A stretch of 64,000 nucleotides of DNA, taken from the NCBI GenBank assembly GCA_016182785.1, contig JACPFU010000023.1:248001-312000 (forward strand), in the 5' to 3' direction. Position 1 is the stretch's first letter; every line of letters begins with the position of its first letter. A model generated the notes under the pieces. It worked only from the letters and a program-made list of their open reading frames with translations. It was not told where the DNA came from and did no database searches. This document shows, piece after piece, positions 17,309 to 27,666 of the stretch. The position numbers and the translations under genes are program-made. The DNA comes from Lysobacterales bacterium (lineage in GTDB: Bacteria; Pseudomonadota; Gammaproteobacteria; Xanthomonadales; Ahniellaceae).

Positions 17309-18172
17309 TTATTGCCTGAGAAGGCGCACGGGCTTGCCGACTTCCGGCGAACCCGGCGCGGGCATCGGTCCGGCAATCAGCTGCGGATCGAGTCGGGTCT
17401 CGAACCAGTTCATGCCCCAGTGCAGGTGCGGGCCGGTGGCGCGGCCGGTGGCGCCGACGGCGCCGATGACCTGGCCCATCGCGATGCGTTGTTCCGCCTT
17501 CACGTCGATGCGGCTCATGTGCACGAACACGCTCGACAGGCCATGGCCGTGGTCGATCAGCACGGTGCCGCCGGTGAGATAGAGATCGTTGTGGACGAAG
17601 CTGACGATGCCATCGGCCGGCGCGTGGATCGGCGTACCGGCAGGAACGGCGATATCGACGCCGTAGTGCGGGTTCTTCGGCGTGCCATTCAAGAGCCGCT
17701 GGCTGCCGTAGACGCCACTGATGCGGCCGCTGTTCGGCCAGATGAAACCGAAGCGGAAATCCTGGCGGTCGTCGTCACGTTCGCGCGCCTTCGCGACCAG
17801 CGCCTGCTCGCGTGCGATGCGCTCGGCCAGCTTCGGGTCCGGATTGACGGTGGATTCCGCGAGGCCGTCGACCCGCTCGATCGCGAATTCGCGCGGCTGC
17901 ACCGGAATGTCGAAGTGCTTGCTGTCGCCATTTGGATAACGCACGTCGACGCCGATCGAACCCTGGATGTCGCGCCCCAGCCCGAATACGAAGGTGCCCG
18001 CCCGGTCGACGCGCAGCATGCGGCCGTCGAGGACAACGCTGGCGCCGGGCTCGGTCTGCCCGACCCAGAGCTGGCCCGGGATGGCCACCGCCGGCAGCTC
18101 GGTGCGGCGCAACTCCACGGCGTGCGTGCTCGGCAGCAAGCACCACAGCAAGCCGATCAGCAAGGCTCTCAT
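17309..18172 (-). CDS. Periplasmic M23 (LytM-type) metallopeptidase
   Basis: Exported zinc peptidase of 287 residues, probably cutting peptidoglycan peptide bridges. It has a signal peptide (MRALLIGLLWCLLPSTHA), a beta-rich N-terminal domain to about residue 130, and a C-terminal M23 domain. Zinc and active-site residues lie in 'HYGVDIAVPAGTPI' and 'TGPHLHWGMNWF' (HxH). The linker contains 'RERDDDRQDFRFGFIWPNSG', as in other gammaproteobacterial M23 proteins. Its start codon overlaps the pyrC stop by four bases (ATGA), so it is translated with pyrC. Confidence 0.9.
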   Translation of the reverse strand: MRALLIGLLWCLLPSTHAVELRRTELPAVAIPGQLWVGQTEPGASVVLDGRMLRVDRAGTFVFGLGRDIQGSIGVDVRYPNGDSKHFDIPVQPREFAIERVDGLAESTVNPDPKLAERIAREQALVAKARERDDDRQDFRFGFIWPNSGRISGVYGSQRLLNGTPKNPHYGVDIAVPAGTPIHAPADGIVSFVHNDLYLTGGTVLIDHGHGLSSVFVHMSRIDVKAEQRIAMGQVIGAVGATGRATGPHLHWGMNWFETRLDPQLIAGPMPAPGSPEVGKPVRLLRQ

Positions 18173-19512
18173 TGCGCGTCGAATTCCAGTCGCATCGGCG
18201 ACGCCGGCTGATCGAAGGCACCGGCGTGCCAGACGCGGCGGCCGTTGACGAAGGTCGAGTGCACCGAGGCGCGGAAGGTGTCGCCCTCGAACGGCGACCA
18301 GCCGCAGCGCGACAGCGTGTCCTCGCGCCGCACCAGCTGCGAACGGTTCGGATCGACCAGGACCAGGTCGGCGAAAGCGCCCTCGCGCAGGAAGCCGCGG
18401 TCGCGGATGCGGTAGCGCTTCGCCGCCGCGTGCGCGAAGCGCTCGACCAGCGTGGTCAACGCCAGATCGCCATCGAACACGCGCTCCAGCGCGCACTGCA
18501 GCGCATGCTGCACTAGCGGCAGTCCGGAAGGCGACGCCGCATAGGACTGCGCCTTCTCCTGCAGCGTGTGCGGGGCATGATCGGTGGCAAGCACGTCGAT
18601 GCGGCCCTCGGCCAGCGCACGCACGATCGCCGCGCGGTCGCTGGCCAGCTTGATTGCCGGATTGCACTTGATCAGCGCGCCGCGGCGCAGGTAGTCGCGA
18701 CTGTCGAAATGCAGGAAATGCACGCAGGTTTCCGCGGTGATGCGCTTGTGCTCGATCGGCCCCGCGGCAAACAGCTCCAGTTCCTCGGCGGTGGACAGAT
18801 GCAGCACGTGCAGGCTGCTGCCGTGGCGCCGAGCGAGTTCGAGTGCCAGCCGCGTCGATTTCAGGCAGGCCTCGCGCGAACGCAATTCGCCGTGCAGCTC
18901 GACCGGGATGTCGTCGCCGTGGCGCGCGCGGGCCGCGGCGACGTTGGCGTCGATCATCGGCGTGTCCTCGCAATGCGTGATGATCGTGCAGGGCGCTTCG
19001 CGGAAGATCGCATCCAGCGTGTCGGGATTGTCCACCAGCATGTTGCCGGTCGAGGCGCCCATGAAGATCTTGAGCCCGGGCACCCGCGTCGGATCGATGC
19101 GACGGATCTGGTCGAGATTGTCGTTGGTCGCGCCCAGGTAGAAGGCGTAGTTCGCGGCCGCGACCTCGGCGGCGCGTGCGTATTTCGCTTCCAGGGTCTC
19201 GATCGTGATCGCCGGCGGCCGCGTGTTCGGCATCTCCATGAAGCTGGTGATGCCACCCGCCACGGCGGCGCGCGACTCGCTGCCGATGTCGCCCTTGTGG
19301 GTGAGTCCGGGTTCGCGGAAGTGCACCTGCGAGTCGATCATCCCGGGCAGCAGCCACAGGCCGCTGGCGTCGATCACGTGCTCGTCGCTGCGCGCCGCGA
19401 GCCCGTGGCCGATCTGCTCGATGCGACCGTTGCGGATGCGCAGGTCGGCATGGAAGCGGCGACCCTCGTTGACCAGCAGAGCGTGGGTGATCAACCAGCG
19501 CGGTTCGTTCAT
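18169..19512 (-). CDS. pyrC: Dihydroorotase
   Basis: Class I dihydroorotase of 447 residues in de novo pyrimidine synthesis, converting carbamoyl aspartate to dihydroorotate. The metal motif 'DSQVHFREPGLTHKGDI' (residues about 60-76) is intact. Further motifs are 'KIFMGASTGNMLV', 'IITHCEDTPM', 'LHVLHLSTAEE' and 'LATDHAPHT' with the last metal Asp. The gene sits between yidD and the M23 peptidase on one strand. The 4-bp overlap with the peptidase gene indicates an operon. Confidence 0.94.
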   Translation of the reverse strand: MNEPRWLITHALLVNEGRRFHADLRIRNGRIEQIGHGLAARSDEHVIDASGLWLLPGMIDSQVHFREPGLTHKGDIGSESRAAVAGGITSFMEMPNTRPPAITIETLEAKYARAAEVAAANYAFYLGATNDNLDQIRRIDPTRVPGLKIFMGASTGNMLVDNPDTLDAIFREAPCTIITHCEDTPMIDANVAAARARHGDDIPVELHGELRSREACLKSTRLALELARRHGSSLHVLHLSTAEELELFAAGPIEHKRITAETCVHFLHFDSRDYLRRGALIKCNPAIKLASDRAAIVRALAEGRIDVLATDHAPHTLQEKAQSYAASPSGLPLVQHALQCALERVFDGDLALTTLVERFAHAAAKRYRIRDRGFLREGAFADLVLVDPNRSQLVRREDTLSRCGWSPFEGDTFRASVHSTFVNGRRVWHAGAFDQPASPMRLEFDAQ

Positions 19513-19540
19513 GGCGGGCCCGGGTCGTGGAGCGCCGATT

Positions 19541-19822
19541 CTAGCGGTCGGGCGCGTCCGCAGGCGGATCGGTCGATGCGTTGCGCGCCCAGAAGCGGCG
19601 CGTGAACTGCTCGGGCACCGGGTCGAGACCGCCCTCGCACAGCGGCTGGCAGCGCAGCAGGCGACTCGTCGCCAGCAGCGTGCCGCGCACCGTGCCGTGA
19701 CGTTCGATCGCGCTCATCGCATAGTTCGAGCAACTCGGGTAGAAGCGGCAACGCTGGCCGAGCAGCGGACTCACGATCCGCTTGTAGGCTTGCAGCGACT
19801 TGATCAGCATGCGGTCGATCAT
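19541..19822 (-). CDS. yidD: Membrane protein insertion efficiency factor YidD
   Basis: Small protein of 93 residues that aids YidC-dependent insertion of inner-membrane proteins. The hallmark segment 'YKRIVSPLLGQRCRFYPSCS' (13-32), with the CxxYPxCS pattern, is clear, followed by 'YAMSAIERHG' and 'RLLRCQPLCEGGLDPVP'. A longer reading frame exists in a different phase and was discarded. It is usually found beside rnpA and yidC near the origin; here it is beside pyrC instead, 28 bp from it. The start at 19822 gives the family N-terminus and lies 27 bp from the dksA promoter reading the other way. Confidence 0.92.
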   Translation of the reverse strand: MIDRMLIKSLQAYKRIVSPLLGQRCRFYPSCSNYAMSAIERHGTVRGTLLATSRLLRCQPLCEGGLDPVPEQFTRRFWARNASTDPPADAPDR

Positions 19823-19849
19823 GCGAATATGCTAGCCGCAGCAGCGCGG

Positions 19850-19878
19850 TTGTGAGCGCCCGCTGCATCAGCTATAAA
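19850..19878 (+). promoter_or_regulatory. Sigma70 promoter of dksA
   Basis: TTGTGA (19850-19855) and TATAAA (19873-19878) are spaced by exactly 17 bp, a strong sigma70 match. The likely start of transcription, near 19885, leaves a leader of about 63 bases before dksA, with a GGAGG ribosome site at 19933-19937. Confidence 0.65.
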
Positions 19879-19947
19879 GCGCCCCCTTTGAGATGTCGGC
19901 TTTTCCGGCTTCTTGATTGCAAGCAACTGGACGGAGGTTGTCCGATC

Positions 19948-20991
19948 ATGGCGAAACCCGCAAAGAAGCCCGCCACCAAGGCCAAGGCCGGCAAGCCGGC
20001 CGCGAAGCCGGCGAAGAAACCGGCGCCGAAGAAGGCCGCGGTCAAGGTCCCGGCGAAGAAGACGGTCGCCAAGCCCGCTGTGAAGGGTGGACTGGTCAGC
20101 AAGATCAAGTCGGTCCTGCTCGGCAAGGGCAAGGCGGCAGCCAAGCCGGTCAAGGCCGCCAAGCCGGCGAAACCGGCCAAGCCCGCCAAGCCCGCGGCGG
20201 CGAAGAAGCCGCTCAAGCCGACCAAGCCCGCCGCCCGCAAGCCCGCGCCCAAGCCGGTCGCCAAGCAAGTTGCCAAGCCCGCCAGCAAGCCCGTGGCCAA
20301 GCCGGCGACCAAGGCTGCGGCGAAGCCTGCGGTATCGCGCCAGCCGGTCAAGCCGACGGCGGCCCCCGTTGCGAAGCCGGTTGCACCAGCGCGGCCAGCC
20401 CCATCCAAGACCATCTCCGCGCCCGCTAAGCCGACTCCCGCCCCTGCGCCGACCCCGCCTTCGCGTGGTGGCGGCAACGTGCGCAAGGCCGTGGCGGTTG
20501 CGCCGAAGCTGGACAAGCACCCCAAGAAGCAGCAGAACACGATGCAGCAAGTTCGTCAGTTGGACAAGAAGAAGCCGCTCCGCGTCACCCTTCCCGCCGG
20601 CTATCGCCCGGGCCCGAAGGAGGCGTACATGAACGAGTTCCAGGTCGAGTACTTCCGCCAGAAGTTGCTGAAGTGGCGTGACGAGCTGGTCGAGGAATCG
20701 AAGCAGACCATCGACAACCTGCGCGACGAAGTGCGCGACGTCGGCGACGAAGCCGAGCGTGCGACCCGCGAGACCGAGAACTCGCTGGAACTGCGTACCC
20801 GCGATCGCTACCGCAAGCTGATCTCGAAGATCGACGATGCCCTGCGTCGCATCGAGGACGGCGACTACGGCTACTGCGTCGACACGGGCGAGGACATCGG
20901 CCTGGATCGCCTCGAAGCGCGACCGACCGCGGAGCGCACGGTCGATGCGCAGGAACGCTGGGAGCACCGCCAGCGTCAGATCGGCGACTGA
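19948..20991 (+). CDS. dksA: DksA with long Lys/Ala/Pro-rich N-terminal extension
   Basis: RNA polymerase-binding transcription factor that works with ppGpp. The C-terminal 130 residues (from 'YMNEFQVEYFRQKLLKWRDE') are the DksA coiled coil and zinc-finger region. The first 200 or so residues are low-complexity repeats of AKPA/KKPA resembling histone H1-like proteins, a form known in Xanthomonads. Of the four canonical zinc-finger cysteines only the first remains ('GYCVDTGEDIGLDRL', then 'TAERTVDAQ'), so zinc is probably not bound. Coiled-coil tip acidic residues ('DEVRDVGDEAERATRE') are present. Length is 347 residues against about 150 in E. coli. It has its own promoter and terminator. Confidence 0.92.
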   Translation: MAKPAKKPATKAKAGKPAAKPAKKPAPKKAAVKVPAKKTVAKPAVKGGLVSKIKSVLLGKGKAAAKPVKAAKPAKPAKPAKPAAAKKPLKPTKPAARKPAPKPVAKQVAKPASKPVAKPATKAAAKPAVSRQPVKPTAAPVAKPVAPARPAPSKTISAPAKPTPAPAPTPPSRGGGNVRKAVAVAPKLDKHPKKQQNTMQQVRQLDKKKPLRVTLPAGYRPGPKEAYMNEFQVEYFRQKLLKWRDELVEESKQTIDNLRDEVRDVGDEAERATRETENSLELRTRDRYRKLISKIDDALRRIEDGDYGYCVDTGEDIGLDRLEARPTAERTVDAQERWEHRQRQIGD

Positions 20992-21020
20992 TCCGTCGCG
21001 CGCATGAGCACCTTGAACGA

Positions 21021-21041
21021 CCCCGCCGCGGCGGGGTTTTT
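21021..21041 (+). terminator. Rho-independent terminator after dksA
   Basis: CCCCGCCGCGGCGGGG (21021-21036) is a perfect palindrome followed by five T residues (21037-21041), 29 bp after the dksA stop codon. It also overlaps the last base of the convergent sufE gene. Confidence 0.85.
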
Positions 21042-21460
21042 CATGCCTGCGCGGCGGTGTCGCGGATCTTCGCGATCAGCGCCGACAATCCATTCGAGCG
21101 CGTCACCGAGAGGTGCTTGCCGAGGCCGATCGCGTCGATGAAACGCGGCTCCGTGGCCAGGATCTCCGCGGCGCTGCGCCCGGAATAGACGCGCAGCGTC
21201 AGCGCGATCAGGCCGGAGACGATCGACGAGTCGCTGATCGCATGGAACACCAGCCGCTCGGCGTTGCCTTCCGCGACCACCCAGACCATCGACTGGCAAC
21301 CATGCAGGCGATTGGCTTCGGTGCGCCACTCGTCCGGGAACAGCGGCAGCTTGCGGCCGAGGTCGATCAGGTACTGGTAGCGCTCGCTCCAGTCGCCGAA
21401 GAAGCCGAACTCGTCGGCGATCTCCTGCTGGATCGGATCGAGGGCCATCGGCTCGCTCAT
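21041..21460 (-). CDS. sufE: Sulfur acceptor protein SufE
   Basis: Protein of 139 residues that accepts persulfide sulfur from SufS and passes it to the SufBCD scaffold. The active cysteine is Cys55 in '[11 protein letters not shown]', and the segment '[19 protein letters not shown]' is typical. Its start codon overlaps the cysS stop (ATGA at 21457-21460), so the two are translationally coupled. The other suf genes are not in the window. Confidence 0.93.
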   Translation of the reverse strand: MSEPMALDPIQQEIADEFGFFGDWSERYQYLIDLGRKLPLFPDEWRTEANRLHGCQSMVWVVAEGNAERLVFHAISDSSIVSGLIALTLRVYSGRSAAEILATEPRFIDAIGLGKHLSVTRSNGLSALIAKIRDTAAQA

Positions 21461-22839
21461 TTTGCGGCGACCTTCCAGCGCGGTCCGGCGGGCGTGTCCT
21501 CGACCTCGATGCCCTGTTCGGCGAGCTGCTTGCGGATGGCGTCGGCGCGGGCGAAATCGCGCGCCTGCTTCGCTGCCTGGCGTTCCTGCACGCGGGCATC
21601 GATCGCGGCGGCGTCGAGCCCGCCGTCGGCGGTGCCGCGTGCGAACCACGCCGCCGGGTCCTGCTGCAGCAGCCCGAGCGCGAGACCGCCCGCGAGCAAC
21701 CCGGACTTCAGTCGCGCGCGTTCGGCATCATCGCTGGCGCGGCGTGCGTCGGCGGCGATCTGCGCCAGCGCCGCAAGTGCCTGCGGCGTGTTGAGGTCGT
21801 CGAGCAGGGCCGACTCGACCGTTTCCGGAATCGCGCCGGCGCCGACCTGGATGGAGGCGAGCTCGCGCAGCGTGCCGTAGAGCCGGTCGAGGGTGCGCAC
21901 GCACTGCTCGATCAGACCCTCGGTCCAGTCCAGCGGCTGCCGGTAATGCGCCGACATCAGCGCCAGGCGCAGCGCTTCGGCCGGATGGTTCGCCAGCACC
22001 TCGTCGATGCGAAAGACATTGCCGAGCGACTTCGACATCTTGCGCCCGTCCATGTTGAGCATGCCGTTGTGCAGCCAGTAGCGCGCAAACGGCTTGCCGC
22101 CATGCGCGCAGACCGACTGCGCGACTTCGTTCTCGTGGTGCGGGAACTGCAGGTCGATGCCGCCGCAGTGGATGTCGATGGTCTCGCCGAATGCGGCCTC
22201 GCACATGGCCGAGCACTCGATGTGCCAGCCCGGACGACCGCGGCCCCAGGGCGAGTCCCAGCCCGGCAGTTCGGGCGTGGATGGCTTCCACAGCACGAAG
22301 TCGCCGGCACTGCGCTTGTAGGGCGCCACTTCGACGCGCGCACCGGCCAGCATCTCGTCGGTCGAGCGCCGCGACAGCTGCCCGTATTCCGGGTAGGTCT
22401 CGACCGCGAACAGCACATGGCCTTCGGCGGCGTAGGCATGGCCGGACTCGATCAGGCGCTCGCACATCGCGATGATCTGCGGGATGTGCGCGGTCGCATG
22501 CGGTTCCAGGTCGGGCAGGTCGACGCCGAGTGCGCCCATGTGCTCGCGATAGGCGGCGGCGAACTTGTCGGTGATCGTGCCGATCGGCACCTGCTGTTCG
22601 ATCGCGGCCTGGTTGATCTTGTCGTCGACGTCGGTGATGTTGCGCGCGTAGACCAGGCGCGGGAAATGTCGGCGCAGCAGGCGCGCGAGGATGCCAAACA
22701 CCACCGGCCCGCGGGCATTGCCGATGTGCACGTAGTTGTAGACGGTCGGACCGCAGACGTACATCGTCACTCGGTCGGGGTGCAACGGCACGAACGGCTC
22801 GGGCTTGCGGCTCAGTGAATTGAACAGGGTCAGTGACAT
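21457..22839 (-). CDS. cysS: Cysteinyl-tRNA synthetase
   Basis: Class I synthetase of 460 residues. The zinc-binding start '[19 protein letters not shown]' includes HIGN, the HIGH-motif equivalent. '[11 protein letters not shown]' and 'FPHHENE' supply the remaining zinc ligands and 'RKMSKSLGN' is the KMSKS loop. The C-terminal helical domain with '[21 protein letters not shown]' is complete. I take the ATG at 22839 because it gives the usual '[15 protein letters not shown]' N-terminus; the much longer open reading frame upstream is antisense to the next genes. Confidence 0.97.
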   Translation of the reverse strand: MSLTLFNSLSRKPEPFVPLHPDRVTMYVCGPTVYNYVHIGNARGPVVFGILARLLRRHFPRLVYARNITDVDDKINQAAIEQQVPIGTITDKFAAAYREHMGALGVDLPDLEPHATAHIPQIIAMCERLIESGHAYAAEGHVLFAVETYPEYGQLSRRSTDEMLAGARVEVAPYKRSAGDFVLWKPSTPELPGWDSPWGRGRPGWHIECSAMCEAAFGETIDIHCGGIDLQFPHHENEVAQSVCAHGGKPFARYWLHNGMLNMDGRKMSKSLGNVFRIDEVLANHPAEALRLALMSAHYRQPLDWTEGLIEQCVRTLDRLYGTLRELASIQVGAGAIPETVESALLDDLNTPQALAALAQIAADARRASDDAERARLKSGLLAGGLALGLLQQDPAAWFARGTADGGLDAAAIDARVQERQAAKQARDFARADAIRKQLAEQGIEVEDTPAGPRWKVAAK

Positions 22840-22938
22840 CGGCGAGGGTCCAGGCGAGCTGCCAAGTCTATCCGCCATTAGCAGCCATTCAGACCGCACA
22901 TGCTGTAATTTTGCTGACTTCCAAGGAACGCGTCGACC

Positions 22939-23499
22939 ATGAATCGCAGCCTGATCGCCATCGCGCTCGCCCTCGCCGCATCCGTTGCCGCGGCGCAGTC
23001 GGCACCCTACGACGATCGCTACGAGCGCCAGCCGGCGGCGGAAAATGTCAGCTATGGCTATGCCGATGTGTTGCGCGTCGATCCGATCTACGAAAGCGTG
23101 GTGGTGCGCGAGCCGCGCGAGGAATGCTACGAACGCGAAGGCCAGTATCGCGGCCGTTCCGGCGGCGATCCCACCGGCGGCACCGTGCTCGGGGCCATCA
23201 TCGGCGGCGTGATCGGCAACCAGGTCGGCAAGGGCGACGGTCGTCGCGCCGCCACGGTCGCCGGAGCCGTGATCGGCGGTGCGATCGGCCACGATGTCGA
23301 CAAGAACAACGGTTCGGCCAGTGCCCGCCGTGAACGTGCGGGCGAGGTGTGCCGCGTCGTCGAAGTGCAGCGCGAGGAGCGCCGTGTGGTCGGCTACGAC
23401 GTCGAATACCGCTACCGCGGAGAGGTGTTCATGTCGCGCCTCGACTACGACCCCGGCGAGCGCATGCGCGTGCGCGTCTCGATCGCGCCGGCAGACTGA
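22939..23499 (+). CDS. Glycine-zipper 2TM-domain envelope protein
   Basis: Exported protein of 186 residues with a signal peptide ([19 protein letters not shown]). The centre contains a glycine-zipper segment '[20 protein letters not shown]' followed by '[13 protein letters not shown]', characteristic of 17-kDa surface antigen-like (Rick_17kDa_Anti) proteins that sit in the outer membrane. The C-terminal part has two further Cys-containing strands. The function is unknown. It is monocistronic as far as can be seen. Confidence 0.8.
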   Translation: MNRSLIAIALALAASVAAAQSAPYDDRYERQPAAENVSYGYADVLRVDPIYESVVVREPREECYEREGQYRGRSGGDPTGGTVLGAIIGGVIGNQVGKGDGRRAATVAGAVIGGAIGHDVDKNNGSASARRERAGEVCRVVEVQREERRVVGYDVEYRYRGEVFMSRLDYDPGERMRVRVSIAPAD

Positions 23500-23607
23500 T
23501 CCGCCGCACGCTCCTCGCGCAGCGGCGGGAGCGAAATCTTCCAAACCGATCGTCGTGCTGGGGGTCTGCGCCCACGGCGACGTCTTGCCCACAGGTCGAC
23601 ACCGGGG

Positions 23608-26600
23608 ATGATTCCTCGCTTGCGGGTATGGATCATGAAGAACGACGCTGGCATGAACGGGCTTGGGCCATGGACGCGTCGCGGTTGCGCAGTCCTGCTC
23701 GGGCTGGCCTGGCTGGTGCTGGGCACCACTGCAACCGCAGCGAATGGCGGCCTCGCGCTCGGATTCGTTGATCACGACGGTGCCATCGACCGCATCGCGA
23801 TGACCGCGCTGGCGCAGGCACCGAATCCCGCAATCCGGGCGCAGGCGCGTTGGTCGGTGCAGGCCGACGATGCTTCCGGTCGCATGTTGTGGCGCTGGCC
23901 AGTGGCGGCGGTGCAGCAGTTCCATCGGCCGCCTGGAGCCCACGGCGAGTTCGTGCTGCAGGTGCCGGCGATCGCGCCCGGCACGCTGCTCAGCCTGCGC
24001 GACTCGCGCGAACGGCTGCTGTGGTCGGAGCGCTTCGATGCGGCAACGCTGGCTGCGGCGCAGGAGCGTCGGAGCGAGCTGGAAGCGCTTGTTGCTGCGA
24101 CCAGGCGCACGACCGCAGCGCTTGGCGCGCGGGCGCCGAAGGCTGCGCTGTCGCGGCAGTTGGCGGGCCTTGATCGCCAGCGCTTCGTCGAGGCGAAGGG
24201 CGAGGCCAAGGCTGGAACCGAGGCAGGGTCGCAGCCGACGGAAGTGGCGCTGCCATCGTCCCGACTCGGTGCACTTGCGGAATTCGCGGCGCCGCGCGCG
24301 TCCGATTCGGTCGATCCCGAGCTCGCCGCCAGCGTGGGTGGTGCAGCGATCACCGGCACGGTGCCGGTCCGCGTGGTCGACGAGCACGGTCTGGCACCGG
24401 CCGCGCCGGTCCATGCGCACGTGTCCGTCGGCGATGATTACCTTGGCCGCGTGGATTTCGACGCCCAGGGACAGGCGCTGCTGCCATTGGTCGCCGGCGG
24501 CCACTATGCGATCAGCTTCTTTCCGCAGGCGCCGCTGGTGGCGCAGCGCTTCGAGTTCGTCTACAGCGGCGAGCCGCTGCCACCATTCGTGCTGGAGATC
24601 GGCTGGCAGCTCGACATCGAATTGCGCGGGGCCAACGGCCTGCCGCTCGAAGGCAGCCACGAGGGGACGATCTGGGGTTCCAACGGCAGCGCCTCGCGCG
24701 TGTTTCCCTCCAGCGACACGACCGTGCCCGGGTTGCTGCGCTTCGCATTGCCCAAGGATGCGCAATGGCATCACACGCTCGGTGCCGATCCCGCCGGCGA
24801 CGCATACATCGAGATCAGCTACAGCATCGGTGCACTTGACGGGCCGCGGTCGCTGACGCTGCATCTGCTCGCCGCGACCCAGCTGCCAGGCCGGATCGTG
24901 GCGGCGGATGGGGGCGACCTGCCGGGTGCGGGAGCGATCTACTGCTTCAGTGCGGCGGTTGTCGGCGGCCTGTCGTACTCCGGATCGGCGAACTTCGGCA
25001 GCGATGGCCTGTTCGGCCTGTACCTGCCGCTCGGCTTGTCGAGCTATTGCTACGTGGCCGCACCGACTCCGCTGCTTTCGGCCACGTTCACCCGCACGTT
25101 CGCGGCGGGCGACCAGGTCGGCGTGGTGTTGTTGCGCGGCGTGCCGGTGCGGTTTCACCTGCAGGACGAGCAGGGCGTGCCCATCGCTGCATCACTGGAT
25201 GGTCGCTGGGACGACGCCCCATCCGGAACCAGCGCCAGTTGCTACGCCAACCCCTGCGAGCTGCTGGCGCCGGCCGATCGCGCCGTGCGCGTGAGGTTCC
25301 GGTTCTATTCGGGCGACTATCAGGCGATGGATCTGCCGCTGCAGCAGTACCTCGCAAACAGCGAGCACGTGCTGACGGCGCGGGCGCTGCGCAGCGTCAG
25401 CGGCAGCGTGGTCAATGCCGATCCGATCGAGGAGGGGTATCTGCGCGTGCGCGTCTATGACGCCGACAACCGCTTCGTGGTGTCGAGCACGGGCCTCGAC
25501 TTCAGCTTCCGACTGCCTGGCGGGCGCTATCGATTCGAGGCCGATCCGAACGTGCCGCACTCCTTGCAAACCACGCAGTGGCTGTATCGGCCGGTGGCGA
25601 GCAGCGACTGGGTGCAGGTGCGCGCCGATACCGAATTGCCGCCGCTGCAGCTCGCGACCGAACGCGGTGCGCTGGAACTGCTGGTCGAGCATCCCTGTGC
25701 GTTCGAGAATCGTGCCGTGCGCGTGGTGTACACCGCGCCGGATGGGCGTCGTCTCGATCGGCTGCGCTATCAGCATGGAGAACTGCCGGACCTGCCGCGC
25801 CCGCCCGGGCAGTGTGCGAGCGTGCACACGTTCGGATTGCCGCCCGGGCATCACACGCTGGACGTGGCGCCGCTCGGTTGGCCGCTGCAGCGGCTCGACC
25901 TGCGCATCGCGGCCGGGCAGACGCAGCAGCGCGTGCTGGTCTTCGAGGCCGCGGGGCGCACCGCGGTCTGGCGCGGGCGGGTGCTCGACGCGCAACAGCA
26001 GCCGCAGCCGATGGTCGGCATCCTCCTCGACGACGCCGACCAGAGCACGTTGACGATGGTGGGCGTCGATGCGCAGGGACGTTTCGAGTTGCCATTCGCG
26101 CCCGGGTGGGGTGCCAAGGTGTTCGTGCCTGGCGGCGACCAGGCACCGCTCGGTGCGACGCTGCGCTTTGGCGCCAGTACCCCGGGCCCGGTGTGGCAGC
26201 TCGATCGCCTCGCGCTGACTTCGACCGTGGATGCCGGCCTGATCCGCGTCTACGGCGACGGCGATCGCCGCAAGCGCAATCTGGTCTTCATCGCCGAGGG
26301 GTACACCCAGGTTGCCGAGACCTACACCGACCGGAACGGCAACGGCCGTTGGGACGGCATCCTCTGGTACGACCTGAACCAGAGCGGCGTGCTGGAGTGG
26401 AACAGTGACCGCATCGGGTTCTACGGCGAAGTGACGGTGCCGACCGAGGGCACGGTGCCGACACTGCAGAACGAGCCGTTCGTCGACCGGAACGGCGATG
26501 GCGTGCTCAGCATCGATGACCCCGGCTTGTTCAGTGCGAACGTGCGCGCATTCCTGCGTTCGCTGCTGAGCTCGGATGTCTGGAGCGAACATCGCGACCA

Positions 26601-27288
26601 CTTCAATGCCTGGGTGATGTTCGCGCCGTCCGCACAGGCGGGGCACGACGTGCGCGCGGCCAACGGCGAAGTGCTGCTCGCGCGCGACACCCGCTATGGC
26701 GCCACGCTCGATCTGAATGGCAGCATCCTGCAGGTCGATACCACGACGATGCTGCAGGAGGCATTGACCGCGCTGCCCGAGGCCGACCTGATGGTGGCGA
26801 TGCTGAACGAGCCGATCCCGGGTGGTCGCGCCAATGCCAGCACCGGCGATCCCGGTTTCATCGTGTTCGCCGGCGGCGTGTTGAACAACGACGGCAATGG
26901 CACGGTGCAGTCGCACGAGATGGGCCATTTCGTCGGTGCGCTGTGCGACGAGTACGCGTTCTTCGGCGGCTTCCATCCCTTCACCGGTTCGCTCAACGAG
27001 GACGTGCAGTGCGCCAACTCCACCGTGCGCGTCGATCCAGCGCTCATTCCCTGGCGCGACCTGTTGCCCGAAGCCGACGCTGCGGTGCCCACGCTGCACC
27101 GCGACGGCAGCCTCGGGGTCTACGAGGGCAGCAGCTATTTCCAGAATGGCGCCTATCGTCCGTCGATGGACTCGACCATGCGATTCAATCGTCCCTTCTT
27201 CAACACCCCCTCACGCCTCGCCCTCGAAGCTGCGATCCAGCACCACGCCATCGCCGCCGACACCCTCTTCGAGTCGGGGTTTGAGTAG
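23608..27288 (+). CDS. Large secreted metallopeptidase, M64-like, with LFESGFE tail
   Basis: Protein of up to 1226 residues. The first 860 or so residues form repeated beta-sandwich (carboxypeptidase-regulatory-like) modules. From about residue 880 comes a peptidase domain resembling the IgA-peptidase M64 family: '[20 protein letters not shown]' and the zinc site '[20 protein letters not shown]' with HExxH and the downstream DEY. Calcium-loop-like DxNGDG segments ('[10 protein letters not shown]', 'DRNGDGVLS') precede it. A signal peptide ends around residue 45. Start codons at 23608, 23635 and 23653 are all plausible and give similar signal peptides. The last residues, LFESGFE, belong to the tail shared by many genes in this window. 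Confidence 0.8.
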   Translation: MIPRLRVWIMKNDAGMNGLGPWTRRGCAVLLGLAWLVLGTTATAANGGLALGFVDHDGAIDRIAMTALAQAPNPAIRAQARWSVQADDASGRMLWRWPVAAVQQFHRPPGAHGEFVLQVPAIAPGTLLSLRDSRERLLWSERFDAATLAAAQERRSELEALVAATRRTTAALGARAPKAALSRQLAGLDRQRFVEAKGEAKAGTEAGSQPTEVALPSSRLGALAEFAAPRASDSVDPELAASVGGAAITGTVPVRVVDEHGLAPAAPVHAHVSVGDDYLGRVDFDAQGQALLPLVAGGHYAISFFPQAPLVAQRFEFVYSGEPLPPFVLEIGWQLDIELRGANGLPLEGSHEGTIWGSNGSASRVFPSSDTTVPGLLRFALPKDAQWHHTLGADPAGDAYIEISYSIGALDGPRSLTLHLLAATQLPGRIVAADGGDLPGAGAIYCFSAAVVGGLSYSGSANFGSDGLFGLYLPLGLSSYCYVAAPTPLLSATFTRTFAAGDQVGVVLLRGVPVRFHLQDEQGVPIAASLDGRWDDAPSGTSASCYANPCELLAPADRAVRVRFRFYSGDYQAMDLPLQQYLANSEHVLTARALRSVSGSVVNADPIEEGYLRVRVYDADNRFVVSSTGLDFSFRLPGGRYRFEADPNVPHSLQTTQWLYRPVASSDWVQVRADTELPPLQLATERGALELLVEHPCAFENRAVRVVYTAPDGRRLDRLRYQHGELPDLPRPPGQCASVHTFGLPPGHHTLDVAPLGWPLQRLDLRIAAGQTQQRVLVFEAAGRTAVWRGRVLDAQQQPQPMVGILLDDADQSTLTMVGVDAQGRFELPFAPGWGAKVFVPGGDQAPLGATLRFGASTPGPVWQLDRLALTSTVDAGLIRVYGDGDRRKRNLVFIAEGYTQVAETYTDRNGNGRWDGILWYDLNQSGVLEWNSDRIGFYGEVTVPTEGTVPTLQNEPFVDRNGDGVLSIDDPGLFSANVRAFLRSLLSSDVWSEHRDHFNAWVMFAPSAQAGHDVRAANGEVLLARDTRYGATLDLNGSILQVDTTTMLQEALTALPEADLMVAMLNEPIPGGRANASTGDPGFIVFAGGVLNNDGNGTVQSHEMGHFVGALCDEYAFFGGFHPFTGSLNEDVQCANSTVRVDPALIPWRDLLPEADAAVPTLHRDGSLGVYEGSSYFQNGAYRPSMDSTMRFNRPFFNTPSRLALEAAIQHHAIAADTLFESGFE

Positions 27289-27335
27289 TCGGGCAATGAC
27301 GCCGCAGCCAGCGCGCCGAAACCGGAAACTGCTGG

Positions 27336-27666
27336 CTAGCGCCGGCCCAGGGTTTCCCGGATCGCGCGAAGTTCCTTGGCGACGATCAAGTCCTTGTCAC
27401 GGCCCCAGGCAGAGGTGATTCAACGCGATTCCCGGCTGCGGCTCGTCGAGGAAGGACGGACGCTGCACCGATCGTCGGTGCGTCGGGTGGGTGTCGCGGA
27501 GGGCTTCGCGCAGCTTTTCGATGTTCTCCGGCGTGAGCGGGGCACAATCATCGATGTCGCGCGTGAGGACACTGCACCCATGCAGAACCGCGGCGTAGCC
27601 GCCGACCAACACGAACTCGATGCCCGCCTCACTCAGCCGCAGCAGAAGCCGTTGCAGGTCGCTCAT
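27336..27666 (-). pseudogene. Degraded nucleotidyltransferase (internal deletion and frameshift)
   Basis: Reading leftwards from the ATG at 27666, the frame encodes a nucleotidyltransferase-like N-terminus: 'AGIEFVLVGGYAAVLHG' and 'LTRDIDDCAPLTPENI', the GGxxA...D-x-D fold of AbiEii/MNT-type proteins. After 'LNHLCLGP' it meets a stop at 27397. In another phase the next codons read 'GRDKDLIVAKELRAIRETLG' and stop at 27336, which is exactly how such proteins end. So a middle part of roughly 60-80 codons seems to be deleted, leaving head and tail out of frame. The aspartates needed for catalysis are partly present, but the protein cannot fold fully. Confidence 0.65.

Noticed and set aside
19948-20560. 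The Lys/Ala/Pro-rich stretch considered as a separate histone H1-like gene
   Set aside because: The frame continues without a break into the DksA domain, and there is no separate stop or start. A fused extension is known in related organisms.
22840-25158. Upstream extension of cysS by over 700 codons
   Set aside because: It runs antisense through the glycine-zipper and M64-like genes. The family N-terminus starts at 22839.
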